A stretch of DNA of 64,000 nucleotides from Eggerthella lenta DSM 2243 (GCF_000024265.1 NC_013204.1:1848180-1912179), one strand, 5' to 3'. Shown: positions 17,289-25,515, numbered from the stretch's first letter. Notes: a model not told the origin generated them from the sequence alone. A program made the numbers and translations.

Positions 17289-18770
17289 ATGCACGGAACC
17301 GAAGAGGCTGTGGACGGCGAGGGCGTCGTCGCCGAGATCGCACCGAAGTCGAGAAGCGATCGGAAGATCGACCGTTTGGGCACTGAGAGCACCTTCAAGC
17401 TGCTTCTGGAGTTCTCCATCCCGGCGGTGGCGGGCATGCTCGTGCAGATGCTGTACAACGTCATCGATGCGGTATACGTGGGACATGCGGTAGGCGCCGA
17501 CGGCCTGGCCGCCACCACGGTCGCGAATCCCATGATGACGGCCATGGTGGCCGTGGCCATGCTCGTGGGCGTGGGCGGCAACGCGCTGGCGGCGATCAAG
17601 CTGGGCGAGCGCAAGAAGGGCGTGGCGGAACGCGTGATGGGCAACAGCTTCGTGCTGCTGCTGATCGCCACGGCGGTGCTGTGGGGCATCGCCATCTTCG
17701 CGCTCGAGCCCATCCTTCGCTACTCGGGCGCCGACGGCTCCGTGCTGCCGCTCGCGCTCGACTTCATGACGGTGATCGTGGCAGGCTGCCCGCTGCAGTT
17801 CATCGCGTTCGGCATGAACAACTTCATCCGCACGGCAGGGCACCCCAACCGAGCGCTGGGCTCCATGCTCGTCGGAACGGGCGCGAACGTGGTGCTGGGC
17901 TACCTGTTCATCATCGTGCTCGACGGCGGCATGCGCGGCGCCGGGCTGGCCACCGTGTGCTCATGGGCGCTGTCGGCTCTGTTCGTGATGCAGTTCTTCC
18001 TCAAGAAGGGCTCACCCATGCCTTTGCGCCGTCCGTCGCTGTCGCTCGACCCGCGCATCGCGCTGCGCGTCTGCGCCCTCGGAATCGCTCCGTGCGTCAC
18101 GCAACTGGGCTTCGCCGTGTCGTCTTTGATAGAGAACAACCTGTTGGTGCTGTACGGTGCCGCCGATGCGCTCGGCGTGGACGGAGCGCTTGCGGTGATG
18201 CGCGTGCTGTCGGCCGTAGGCCTGTTCACGTTCATGCCGGCCATGGGCATCGCCATGGGGGCGCAACCTATCGTGGGCTACAACTACGGCGCTCGCGCTT
18301 ACGGCCGCATGAAGCTCGTGCTCGTGCAGGCCATAGTGCTGGGCATCGCCATCACGACGCCTTTGTGGGCAACGGTCGTCCTCGCACCCGACCTGTACGC
18401 GCACTTGTTCGGCTTGCCCGAGATATATATGAAGGAAACGGCTTGGGCGCTTGTGCTGTACCTCATGTTCATTCCCATCCTGCCTATTCAGACCATCGGC
18501 TCGAACTACTTCGACGCCACAGGCCAGGCGGCGAAAGCGACCGTGCTCACGCTCACGCGCCAGATCCTGTTCCTTATTCCGCTGCTCGTGTTCTGCCCGC
18601 TCGTTCTGCCGCAGGTGCTGCCCATCACGGCGCTTGAGAGCGTGTGGCTGGCGCCCTCGATATCCGATATAACATCCACGCTCATCGTAAGCGGTTTTCT
18701 CGCCTTCGAATGGCGGCGCCTGCGCGCTGCGGAAGCGGGGGAGGGCTCGAATGGCCTCCATCGAGCCTAG
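17289..18770 (+). CDS. MATE family efflux transporter
   Basis: A 493-residue exporter of the multidrug and toxic-compound extrusion family. Twelve hydrophobic segments fall in two repeats: the first starts at LLLEFSIPAVAGMLVQMLYNVIDAVYVGHAVG, the second near GIAPCVTQLGFAVSSLIENN, and the family block GAQPIVGYNYGAR is present. A charged 35-residue N-terminus precedes the first segment. The ATG at 17289 has GGAG upstream; an ATG five codons earlier (17274) is possible. A promoter and a long structured leader stand upstream. Substrate unknown. Confidence 0.9.
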   Translation: MHGTEEAVDGEGVVAEIAPKSRSDRKIDRLGTESTFKLLLEFSIPAVAGMLVQMLYNVIDAVYVGHAVGADGLAATTVANPMMTAMVAVAMLVGVGGNALAAIKLGERKKGVAERVMGNSFVLLLIATAVLWGIAIFALEPILRYSGADGSVLPLALDFMTVIVAGCPLQFIAFGMNNFIRTAGHPNRALGSMLVGTGANVVLGYLFIIVLDGGMRGAGLATVCSWALSALFVMQFFLKKGSPMPLRRPSLSLDPRIALRVCALGIAPCVTQLGFAVSSLIENNLLVLYGAADALGVDGALAVMRVLSAVGLFTFMPAMGIAMGAQPIVGYNYGARAYGRMKLVLVQAIVLGIAITTPLWATVVLAPDLYAHLFGLPEIYMKETAWALVLYLMFIPILPIQTIGSNYFDATGQAAKATVLTLTRQILFLIPLLVFCPLVLPQVLPITALESVWLAPSISDITSTLIVSGFLAFEWRRLRAAEAGEGSNGLHRA

Positions 18771-18794
18771 CGGCTCGAGCCGTTCCCTCGTGTT

Positions 18795-18810
18795 TTGTGT
18801 GCGTGCACAA
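18795..18810. promoter_or_regulatory. TTGTG-N6-CACAA palindrome upstream of the ech operon
   Basis: TTGTG (18795-18799) and CACAA (18806-18810) flank six bases. The same half-sites and spacing are found over the triple-RidA promoter at 10635-10650. It lies 238 bases before echA. The half-sites recall Rex and Crp sites, but the spacing is two bases shorter than either. Confidence 0.4.
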
Positions 18811-19047
18811 TGAAATAACGGTCGGGTAACGGAGAAGAAGCGGCTCGTCAATGCGAAACCGTTTGCCTTCAACGTCTCGCCGCTGATCGAATCCGTGTTC
18901 GCCGTTGGCTCCCTTTTACCGAGCAATCGCCTCCGGAGGGGCCATGTCATCCGACCGTTTACTTTTCTCTGGTAGAGTGGCCTGGCGGGCGATATCGCTC
19001 GCTTTTATTGTTCAAGTGCAATCGGTAAAGGTAAAGGGGGAAGCTAC

Positions 19048-20967
19048 GTGGCTATGCTCGGGTTTTTAATCCTTTTCCCGCTGGTTGTTGCCGGCGTTCT
19101 GCTTGTCGTGCGCAACAACCGAGCGAGAAACGTGATTGTGGGAGCCTCCGCGCTCGTCATCGGGTTAGCGTCGGTGTGGCTCGTCGTGTCCTATCTGGGA
19201 GCTCCGTGGATAACGTATGATTTCTACTCCCCGGTGGTCGACTACGTCTGCATGGCCGTCAGCGTGCTCATCGCTGCCGCCATCTTGTACTTCGGCATCA
19301 AGTACAAGAACCTGTGGGCTTGCGTGCTCGCAGCCGTCCAGGTGGTCGGCTCGCTTGTGTTCGAGTTCGGTTTCGCCCACGACGTCCTCGTGACCGAAGG
19401 GCTGTACCTCGACTCGCTGTCGCTGCTCATGGCTTTCATCATCGGCGTCATCGGCTCCGGCATCTGCGTGTACGCTCTCGGTTACATGGAAGACTTCCAG
19501 GCGCACGAGCCGGAAGGCGCGAAGGACCGCCGGCCGACGTTCTTCGCCCTCATGTTCGTCTTTCTGGCGGCCATGTTCCTCATCGTGTTCTCGAACAACA
19601 TGCTGTGGCTGTTCACCGGCTGGGAGATCACCACGGTGTGCTCCTTCCTCCTCATCGGCTTCACCCGTACCGAGGAGGCCATCAAGAACGCCTTCCGCCA
19701 GATCATCATGAACCTGCTGGGCGGCATCGCCTTCCTGGCGGCTCTGTACGTCATGGCCATCCAGTTCAACACGCTGTCGTTCCTCGAGTTCCTGCAGATC
19801 GGCATCGCCAACCCCGGCATGGTCGTGCTGCCGGTCACGGCGCTCGCGTTCGCCGGCCTCACCAAGGCTGCGCAGATGCCGTTCCACACGTGGCTCCTCG
19901 GCGCCATGGTGGCGCCCACTCCCACGTCCGCGCTGCTGCACTCTTCGACCATGGTGAAGGCGGGCGTCTTCTTGCTCATCAAGCTGGCGCCCATCATGAT
20001 GGCGTGTCCCGTTCCGTCCGTCATGGTCATCCTCGTTGGCGGCCTCACGTTCTTGTTCTGCTCGTTCATGGCCATCTCGCAGTCGAACGCCAAGCGCGTG
20101 CTGGCGTACTCCACCATCGCGAACCTCGGCTTGATCGTGGCCTGTGCGGGCGTTGGCACGCCCGAGGCGGTCTGGGCCGCGGCCTTCCTCGTGCTGTTCC
20201 ACGCTATCGCGAAGTCGCTGCTGTTCCTGTGCGTCGGCACCGCCGAGCACCATATCGGCAGCCGCGACATCGAGGACATGGACCTGTTGTTCGAGCGCAT
20301 GCCGCGTCTCGCCCGCTTCATGATGCTGGGTATCCTGTGCATGTTCATCGCCCCGTTCGGCATGCTGCTGGCCAAGTGGGCCACGCTCGTCTCCTTCGCG
20401 GATACCGGTCAGGTGGCGCTCATCGTGCTTCTGGCGTTCGGCTCCGCGGCCACGTTCATGTTCTGGGCGAAGTGGCTGGGCAAGCTTTCCGGCATCGCCG
20501 CTCGTCCCGAGAACGTCGAGGCCAAGGTGCATTCCAGCGAGTGGGTGGCCATCATGGTCATGGCCGTGCTCGTCATCCTGTGCTGCATTGGACTGCCCAT
20601 CATCTCGTGGGCTGTGGTGGAACCGTACATCTACAGCGTGTTCGGCACCGTGGGCCAGGACATCTCGTCGTCCAACCTGTGGATCGCCTCCATCCTGTCG
20701 GCGTTCATCGCCGTGGTTCTGTTCGCCGGACTCGGCCGCTCGAAGGCCAAGAAGGTCGACATCTACCTGGCAGGCGTGAGCCGCGACAACGCCGAGCGCA
20801 CGTTCTCCAACTCGCTGTCGGGCGAGTCCACCGCATCGGCGCGCAACTGGTACCTCGAGGGCATCTTCGGCGAGAAGCGCTTGTCGCCGTTCGGCACCGC
20901 GTGCTGCACCGTCATCATCGTGATCGCATTCGCGGCGGCGGCCGTGGGCGTTCCGGGATTGTTCTAG
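19048..20967 (+). CDS. echA: Ech-type hydrogenase, NuoL-like proton-pump subunit
   Basis: The large antiporter-like membrane subunit of an energy-converting [NiFe]-hydrogenase, homologous to NuoL of complex I. The 639 residues form many membrane segments; conserved blocks include LFTGWEITTVCSFLLIGF, KAAQMPFHTWLLGAMVAPTPTSALLHSSTMVKAG and the lysine and histidine residues within them used for proton translocation. GTG at 19048 follows GGGGG by seven bases; ATG 19054 is an alternative. It opens a six-gene operon in the order known for echABCDEF. Alone it could be read as complex I, but the downstream nickel-site subunit decides the call. Confidence 0.9.
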   Translation: MAMLGFLILFPLVVAGVLLVVRNNRARNVIVGASALVIGLASVWLVVSYLGAPWITYDFYSPVVDYVCMAVSVLIAAAILYFGIKYKNLWACVLAAVQVVGSLVFEFGFAHDVLVTEGLYLDSLSLLMAFIIGVIGSGICVYALGYMEDFQAHEPEGAKDRRPTFFALMFVFLAAMFLIVFSNNMLWLFTGWEITTVCSFLLIGFTRTEEAIKNAFRQIIMNLLGGIAFLAALYVMAIQFNTLSFLEFLQIGIANPGMVVLPVTALAFAGLTKAAQMPFHTWLLGAMVAPTPTSALLHSSTMVKAGVFLLIKLAPIMMACPVPSVMVILVGGLTFLFCSFMAISQSNAKRVLAYSTIANLGLIVACAGVGTPEAVWAAAFLVLFHAIAKSLLFLCVGTAEHHIGSRDIEDMDLLFERMPRLARFMMLGILCMFIAPFGMLLAKWATLVSFADTGQVALIVLLAFGSAATFMFWAKWLGKLSGIAARPENVEAKVHSSEWVAIMVMAVLVILCCIGLPIISWAVVEPYIYSVFGTVGQDISSSNLWIASILSAFIAVVLFAGLGRSKAKKVDIYLAGVSRDNAERTFSNSLSGESTASARNWYLEGIFGEKRLSPFGTACCTVIIVIAFAAAAVGVPGLF

Positions 20968-20985
20968 GAAAGGGTGTGATCTGAC

Positions 20986-21855
20986 ATGACAATGCTCTTC
21001 GCTCTTATCGGCACCCTCGTCTTCGCCATCGTCGCGCCGGTTCTGGGATGCCTGCTCGCCGGTCTCGACCGCAAGATCTCGGCTCGTATGCAGGGTCGCG
21101 TGGGACCCCCGCTGTTGCAGCCGTACTACGATGTCCGCAAGCTCATCGAGAAGGACAACGTGTCGGTGAACTCCACCGAGGGCACCTACATCACGTGCGC
21201 CCTCGTGTTCACCCTCATCGCCGGCGGCATCTTCTTCTCCGGCGGCAACCTGCTGATGAGCGTGTTCGTGATCACGCTGTCGGGCCTGTTCTTCATCGTG
21301 GCCGCGTACTCCACGCGCTCGCCGTACGCCGAGATCGGCGCGAACCGCGAGACGCTGCAGGTCATGGCGTACGAGCCCATGGTGCTGTTCATGGCCGTGG
21401 CGTTCTACATGGCGGCCGGAACCTTCAACTCCGCAGGCGTGTTCTTCCTCGACGCGCCCGTAGTGACCAATATCTGGCTCGTATTCCTGGGCTTTTTGTT
21501 CGTGCTCACCATCAAGCTGCGCAAGTCGCCGTTCGACCTGTCGTACTCGCATCATGCGCATCAGGAGATCGTCAAGGGCATCACCACCGAGATGAGCGGC
21601 AAGACGCTGGCGAAGGTGGAGATCATGCACTGGTGCGAGAACGTGCTGTTCCTCGGCTGGACCGCGCTGTTCTTCCTTTGGGGCAACCCGCTGTCCATCG
21701 TGCTGGCGCTCGTGGTAGTGGTGCTCGTGTACTTCCTTGAGATCTGGATCGACAACAACTTCGCTCGCGTGAAGTGGCAGGCCCTGCTGGCATCGGCGTG
21801 GGGCGTGGCCCTCGTCGCGGGCGGCGTGAACATCGCGTTCTTGGCCTACCTGTAA
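20986..21855 (+). CDS. echB: Ech-type hydrogenase, NuoH-like membrane subunit
   Basis: The 289-residue membrane subunit that links the peripheral hydrogenase module to the pump, homologous to NuoH and HycD. It has about eight membrane segments and the conserved cytosolic loops GLDRKISARMQGRVGPPLLQPYYDVRKLIEKD and YSTRSPYAEIGANRETLQVMAYEP, the latter corresponding to the quinone or junction loop of the family. AAAGGGTG stands upstream. The gene follows echA by 18 bases. Confidence 0.92.
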   Translation: MTMLFALIGTLVFAIVAPVLGCLLAGLDRKISARMQGRVGPPLLQPYYDVRKLIEKDNVSVNSTEGTYITCALVFTLIAGGIFFSGGNLLMSVFVITLSGLFFIVAAYSTRSPYAEIGANRETLQVMAYEPMVLFMAVAFYMAAGTFNSAGVFFLDAPVVTNIWLVFLGFLFVLTIKLRKSPFDLSYSHHAHQEIVKGITTEMSGKTLAKVEIMHWCENVLFLGWTALFFLWGNPLSIVLALVVVVLVYFLEIWIDNNFARVKWQALLASAWGVALVAGGVNIAFLAYL

Positions 21856-21868
21856 AGGAGCTGCACCT

Positions 21869-22312
21869 ATGACGTATGCAACCAAATCACCGTGGGTCAT
21901 CCACTACGACGGTTCCAGCTGCAACGGCTGCGACATCGAAGTGCTGGCCGCGCTGTGCCCCGGGTTCGATGTGGAGCGCTTCGGCATCATCAACACGGGC
22001 AACCCCAAGCACGCCGACATCTTCCTCGTCACGGGCAGCGTGAACGAGCAGAACATCGGCGTGGTCCAGGAGATCTACAACCAGATGGTCGAGCCGAAGG
22101 TGGTCATCGCGTGCGGCATCTGCGCATGCTCGGCCGGCATCTTCCACGACTGCTACAACGTGATCGGCGGCGTCGACCAGGCCATCCCCGTGGACGTGTA
22201 CGCGCCCGGCTGCGCCGTGCGTCCCGAAGCCATCATCGATGCGGTCGTGCAGGGACTCGGAATCCTGGAAGAAAAATCGAAAGCCCTGCAGGCGCAAAAG
22301 AAAGGGGCGTGA
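21869..22312 (+). CDS. echC: Ech-type hydrogenase small subunit (NuoB-like, proximal [4Fe-4S])
   Basis: A 147-residue small subunit carrying the proximal [4Fe-4S] cluster. Likely ligands are C18 and C21 (SSCNGCDIE), C82 and C115 (GCAVRP), the spacing of NuoB and HycG. It has no Tat signal, as expected for a cytoplasm-facing group 4 hydrogenase. AAAGGAG lies just upstream, and the gene is 13 bases after echB. Confidence 0.92.
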   Translation: MTYATKSPWVIHYDGSSCNGCDIEVLAALCPGFDVERFGIINTGNPKHADIFLVTGSVNEQNIGVVQEIYNQMVEPKVVIACGICACSAGIFHDCYNVIGGVDQAIPVDVYAPGCAVRPEAIIDAVVQGLGILEEKSKALQAQKKGA

Positions 22313-22317
22313 GAAAC

Positions 22318-23046
22318 GTGACCCTGCAATCGGAATTCATCCCGCTCACCATCGAGGGCCTGCCGGCGCTCGCAGCGGAAAAGAAGGCGGAAGGCGCGCG
22401 CTTCGTGCAGATGCTGTGCGTGAACACCGAGGAAGGCATCGATCTCGTGTACTCGTTCATGAAGGACGGCGTGCTGACGAACCATGAGATCAAAGGCGTG
22501 AAGAAGGGCACGACCGTACCCAGCGTCACCGATCAGTTCCTGGCGGCGTTCGTGTTCGAGAACGAGGCGCACGATCTGTTCGGCGTGGACATCGAGGGCA
22601 TCGCCATCGACTTCGGCGGCAACTTCTACGCGCTCGCGCAGAAAGAGCCCATGACCATCATCTCGCCGGAGCAGAAGGCGGCTCGCGAGAAGGCGAGGAA
22701 GGTGGCCGAGGCGAAAGCCGCCAAGGAGCGCGCTGCGAAGGCCGCGGAGGCCTCGTACGTGGCGAGCCATCCCGAGGCGAAGTCCAAGCCGACAGGCGAC
22801 GTCATCAAGCCTTCGGGCTCCGACGACCTGGACGCGCGCCTGGCCGGCGTGGATCCCGAGAAGGTCGCCCGCGTCAAGGCGGCCATCGCCGCGAAGGCCA
22901 AGAAGGAGGCTGCGGCGAAGCAGGCGGCCGCCGATGAGAAGATCGCGAACCTCGACCCTGAGAAAGCAGCCAAGGTGAAGGCCGCTTTGGAAGCCAAGGC
23001 CGCGCGCGAAGCGGCGAAGACGGAAACAGAAAAGGAAGGTGAGTAG
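22318..23046 (+). CDS. echD: Ech-type hydrogenase NuoC-like subunit with long Ala/Lys tail
   Basis: Residues 1 to about 115 form the NuoC/EchD domain (FVFENEAHDLFGVDIEGIAIDFGGNFYAL). The GTG at 22318 is preferred because AAAGGGG is ten bases upstream; another GTG at 22309 is too close. The remaining 125 residues (116-242) are unusual: a charged, Ala/Lys/Glu-rich, probably helical tail with two related units, DPEKVARVKAAI at 179-190 and DPEKAAKVKAAL at 213-224. The usual EchD is about half this length. The tail has no known domain; it may contact a partner or the membrane. Confidence 0.88.
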   Translation: MTLQSEFIPLTIEGLPALAAEKKAEGARFVQMLCVNTEEGIDLVYSFMKDGVLTNHEIKGVKKGTTVPSVTDQFLAAFVFENEAHDLFGVDIEGIAIDFGGNFYALAQKEPMTIISPEQKAAREKARKVAEAKAAKERAAKAAEASYVASHPEAKSKPTGDVIKPSGSDDLDARLAGVDPEKVARVKAAIAAKAKKEAAAKQAAADEKIANLDPEKAAKVKAALEAKAAREAAKTETEKEGE

Positions 23047-23047
23047 C

Positions 23048-24136
23048 ATGGGAAAGGCGACCGTCATCCCGTTCGGCCCCCAACATCCGGTGCTGCCCGA
23101 GCCTTTGCACCTCGATCTCGTGGTGGAGGACGAGACCGTCATCGAGGCGGTTCCGCAGATCGGCTTCATCCACCGCGGCCTCGAGAAGCTCGTGGAGACG
23201 CGCGATTACAACCAGTTCATCTACGTGGCCGAGCGTATCTGCGGCATCTGCGCGTTCGGGCATTCCATGGGCTACGCCGAGACCGTCGAGAAGCTCATGG
23301 GCGTCGAGATCCCCGAGCGCGCCGAGTACCTGCGCGTCATCTGGCACGAGCTTTCGCGTATCCACTCCCACGTGCTGTGGATGGGACTCGCGGCCGACGC
23401 ATTCGGTTTCGAGAGCCTGTTCATGCACTGCTGGCGTTTGCGCGAGCGCGTGCTGGACATCTTCGAGAAGACCACCGGCGGGCGCGTCATTTTCTCGGTC
23501 GTCAAGGTGGGCGGCGTGGTCCGCGACATCGATGACGCGCAGTTCGCCGAGATGAAGCGCGTGCTGGAGGGCATCAAGGACGAATACCGCCAGCTGTGCA
23601 ACGCGTTCCTCAAAGACAGCTCGGTGAAGAACCGCACCGTTGGCGTGGGCTATATCAGCCATGAGGATGCGCTGGCCCAGAGCATGGTGGGTCCGTTCGC
23701 GCGCGCCTCCAACGTGAACTACGACGCGCGCATGCTGGGCAACGGCGGCTACGGCTTCCTGTCCGACTTCCAGCCTGTCCTCGACGGCCAAGGCGACTGC
23801 TACGCTCGCGTGAAGGTGCGCGCGCTCGAGGTGCTGCAGTCCATCGATATCATCGAGGAGATGATCGCCAAGATCCCCGCCGGCGACATCGCCGTCGACG
23901 TGAAGGGCTCCCCTGCGGCCGGTGCCGAGGCCGCCAACGTGGTGGAGCAGCCTCGCGGCGAATGCTACTACTATGCGCGCGGCAACGGGTCGAAGTTCCT
24001 CGACCGCATGCGCATGCGCACGCCGACGTCGCAGAACCTGGCCGGCATGGCCACGGCGCTCGCCGGGTGCGACCTGGCCGACGTCAACATGATCGTGCTC
24101 ACCATCGACCCCTGCATCAGCTGCACGGAAAGGTAG
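23048..24136 (+). CDS. echE: Ech-type [NiFe]-hydrogenase large subunit
   Basis: The catalytic subunit, homologous to NuoD but with an intact nickel site: RICGICAFGH (C65, C68, H72) near the N-terminus and DPCISCTER (C356, C359) at the very end. These four cysteines are lost in complex I, so this is a real group 4 hydrogenase. The protein (362 residues) stops three residues after the last cysteine, so there is no C-terminal extension for a maturation protease to remove. The ATG at 23048 follows AAGGAAGG and the echD stop. H2 production from reduced ferredoxin is the expected direction (inference). Confidence 0.95.
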   Translation: MGKATVIPFGPQHPVLPEPLHLDLVVEDETVIEAVPQIGFIHRGLEKLVETRDYNQFIYVAERICGICAFGHSMGYAETVEKLMGVEIPERAEYLRVIWHELSRIHSHVLWMGLAADAFGFESLFMHCWRLRERVLDIFEKTTGGRVIFSVVKVGGVVRDIDDAQFAEMKRVLEGIKDEYRQLCNAFLKDSSVKNRTVGVGYISHEDALAQSMVGPFARASNVNYDARMLGNGGYGFLSDFQPVLDGQGDCYARVKVRALEVLQSIDIIEEMIAKIPAGDIAVDVKGSPAAGAEAANVVEQPRGECYYYARGNGSKFLDRMRMRTPTSQNLAGMATALAGCDLADVNMIVLTIDPCISCTER

Positions 24137-24143
24137 GAGGACC

Positions 24144-24500
24144 ATGGGAAGCTTCAAGCTGGGAAAAATGACCCTTGGGGGCCTGTTCAAGAAGCCCGAG
24201 ACGCTCATGTACCCCGTCGAGACGAAAACCCCTCCCGCGGGTCTCAAGGGCCATGTGGTGAACGACGTTGACCGATGCATCCTGTGCGGCATCTGCCAGA
24301 AGCGCTGCCCCTGCGCCGCAATCGTAGTGGACAAGCCGGCGCGCACCTGGACCATCGACCGCTTCCGCTGCGTGCAGTGCGGCAGCTGCGTGCGCGAATG
24401 CCCGAAGGACTGCCTGACCATGGAGCCCACGTACACGCCGCCGGCGACGAGCAAGCACGTCGACTCCTTCGAGGTTCCGGAGACCAAGAAAACGGCGTAA
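24144..24500 (+). CDS. echF: Ech-type hydrogenase ferredoxin subunit (2x[4Fe-4S])
   Basis: A 118-residue polyferredoxin subunit that passes electrons from soluble ferredoxin to EchC. Two clusters are visible: C45-x2-C48-x2-C51-x3-C55 (CILCGICQKRC) and C76-x2-C79-x2-C82-x3-C86 (CVQCGSCVREC). The N-terminal 40 residues are basic, as in NuoI-like proteins. TAGGAGG stands before the ATG. Last gene of the ech operon; a strong terminator follows. Confidence 0.94.
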   Translation: MGSFKLGKMTLGGLFKKPETLMYPVETKTPPAGLKGHVVNDVDRCILCGICQKRCPCAAIVVDKPARTWTIDRFRCVQCGSCVRECPKDCLTMEPTYTPPATSKHVDSFEVPETKKTA

Positions 24501-24521
24501 GGCGAGTCCCGTCGGAACTGC

Positions 24522-24562
24522 GAAGACCCGGGAGCCCTGACGGTTCCCGGGTCTTCTTTCGT
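24522..24562 (+). terminator. Rho-independent terminator of the ech operon
   Basis: GAAGACCCGGGA (24522-24533) pairs exactly with TCCCGGGTCTTC (24545-24556), followed by TTTCGTTT, 21 bases after echF. Confidence 0.85.
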
Positions 24563-24586
24563 TTCCGGCCCCGGGGATACAGTTCC

Positions 24587-24653
24587 TCATGCACGCTTTT
24601 GTCAACCAGGTGCGGGCATATGGATCCCTTTCGCTTGACAAAAGCGTGCATGA
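24587..24653. repeat. perfect 19-bp inverted repeat between ech and pgsA-like genes
   Basis: TCATGCACGCTTTTGTCAA (24587-24605) is the exact complement of 24635-24653, separated by 29 bases. No T-run and no supported coding frame. It follows the ech terminator, so it is not needed to end that operon. Confidence 0.6.
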
Positions 24654-24793
24654 ACCAAACGAACGCGCCAGAGGGGAACTCTCTGGCCGTCGTCGCGCGA
24701 GGTGCGCGGGCGAATGGAAATCCCGTTGAAGACGTGAACAAGGACGGGGTTCTGGGGAAACCTGCTAGAATGGTGCAAATCGGAACACGTTCT

Positions 24794-24822
24794 ACCGGGC
24801 CCGAGCGCATGGCCCGGTTTTT
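24794..24822 (+). terminator. terminator-like hairpin in the leader of the phosphatidyltransferase gene
   Basis: ACCGGGCC (24794-24801) pairs with GGCCCGGT (24811-24818), followed by a run of five T, only 37 bases before the next ATG. A TAGAAT -10-like box at 24766-24771 is 23 bases upstream of the stem. This could be an attenuator or the end of a very short RNA. Confidence 0.55.
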
Positions 24823-24858
24823 GCGTCGAGAGACGGCGCGGAAGGGAAGGATGCTCGT

Positions 24859-25512
24859 ATGGGACAGAAGGATGAGGGCTGCGCAGCCGACCAGGTGAGC
24901 GACCGCATCTTCACCGTGCCGAACATCATCTCGTTCGTCAGGCTGTGCCTCGTGCCCGTCTTCCTTGTGCTGCTTCTCAACGGTTTCAACGTCGCGGCTA
25001 CGCTGCTGTACGCGCTGGCAGCGGGCACCGACTGGATCGACGGGCAGATCGCCCGCCGGACGAATGCCGTGTCCCGTCTGGGCCAGCTGCTCGATCCGGC
25101 GGTCGACCGCATCCTCATGATCTCGGGCGTGTGCGGCCTGTTCCTCGTGGGACGTCTGCCGCTGTGGATCATCCTCGTGGTGCTCGTGCGCGATCTGCTG
25201 CTGCTCATGGGCGGCGCGGTGCTGCTCAAGCGCTTTCGCGTGCGCGTGGCCGTCATCTTTCCGGGCAAGGTGGCCACGACGCTCTTGTTCGTCGGCTTCG
25301 CCGGCCTGCTGCTGAACTGGCCGCTCGTACCGGGACTCGGTCTCGTGGACGCGGCTTGGTTGCCGGGTTTGAACGGGCTGCCCTGTTCGTGGGGCATCTG
25401 GTTCGTATATGCCGGACTTGCGCTGGGGCTGGTCACTACCGCGTATTACATCGCTGCGGCACTGCGGAAGCTGCGTGCTGTCAAGGATGCGCAGGCGGAG
25501 AGCACGCGGTAG
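24859..25512 (+). CDS. CDP-alcohol phosphatidyltransferase (PgsA-like)
   Basis: Makes a phospholipid head-group linkage from a CDP-lipid and an alcohol. The whole family motif is present, D58-x2-D61-G-x2-A-R66-x8-G75-x3-D79-x3-D83 (TDWIDGQIARR... LGQLLDPAVDR), with six or so membrane segments in 217 residues. PgsA (glycerol-3-phosphate) is the commonest function for a protein of this size, but a different alcohol cannot be excluded. It precedes the vanW-like gene by 3 bases, so both share a transcript with a terminator-like hairpin in the leader. Confidence 0.85.
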   Translation: MGQKDEGCAADQVSDRIFTVPNIISFVRLCLVPVFLVLLLNGFNVAATLLYALAAGTDWIDGQIARRTNAVSRLGQLLDPAVDRILMISGVCGLFLVGRLPLWIILVVLVRDLLLLMGGAVLLKRFRVRVAVIFPGKVATTLLFVGFAGLLLNWPLVPGLGLVDAAWLPGLNGLPCSWGIWFVYAGLALGLVTTAYYIAAALRKLRAVKDAQAESTR

Positions 25513-25515
25513 CGC

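Noticed and set aside
10635-18810. Calling the TTGTG-N6-CACAA sites Rex or Crp operators
   Set aside because: Rex sites have eight and Crp sites eight bases between the same half-site cores; here there are six, so the known consensus does not fit.
19165-21900. 911-codon open frame on the - strand opposite echA and echB
   Set aside because: Shadow frame in a high-GC gene; product is a His/Arg/Glu-rich stretch without domain likeness.
19048-24500. Reading the operon as respiratory complex I (nuoL, nuoH, nuoB, nuoC, nuoD, nuoI)
   Set aside because: The NuoD-like subunit keeps both CxxC nickel motifs (RICGIC and DPCISC), and the six-gene set and order match Ech hydrogenases; complex I subunits such as NuoG, NuoF and NuoE are missing.
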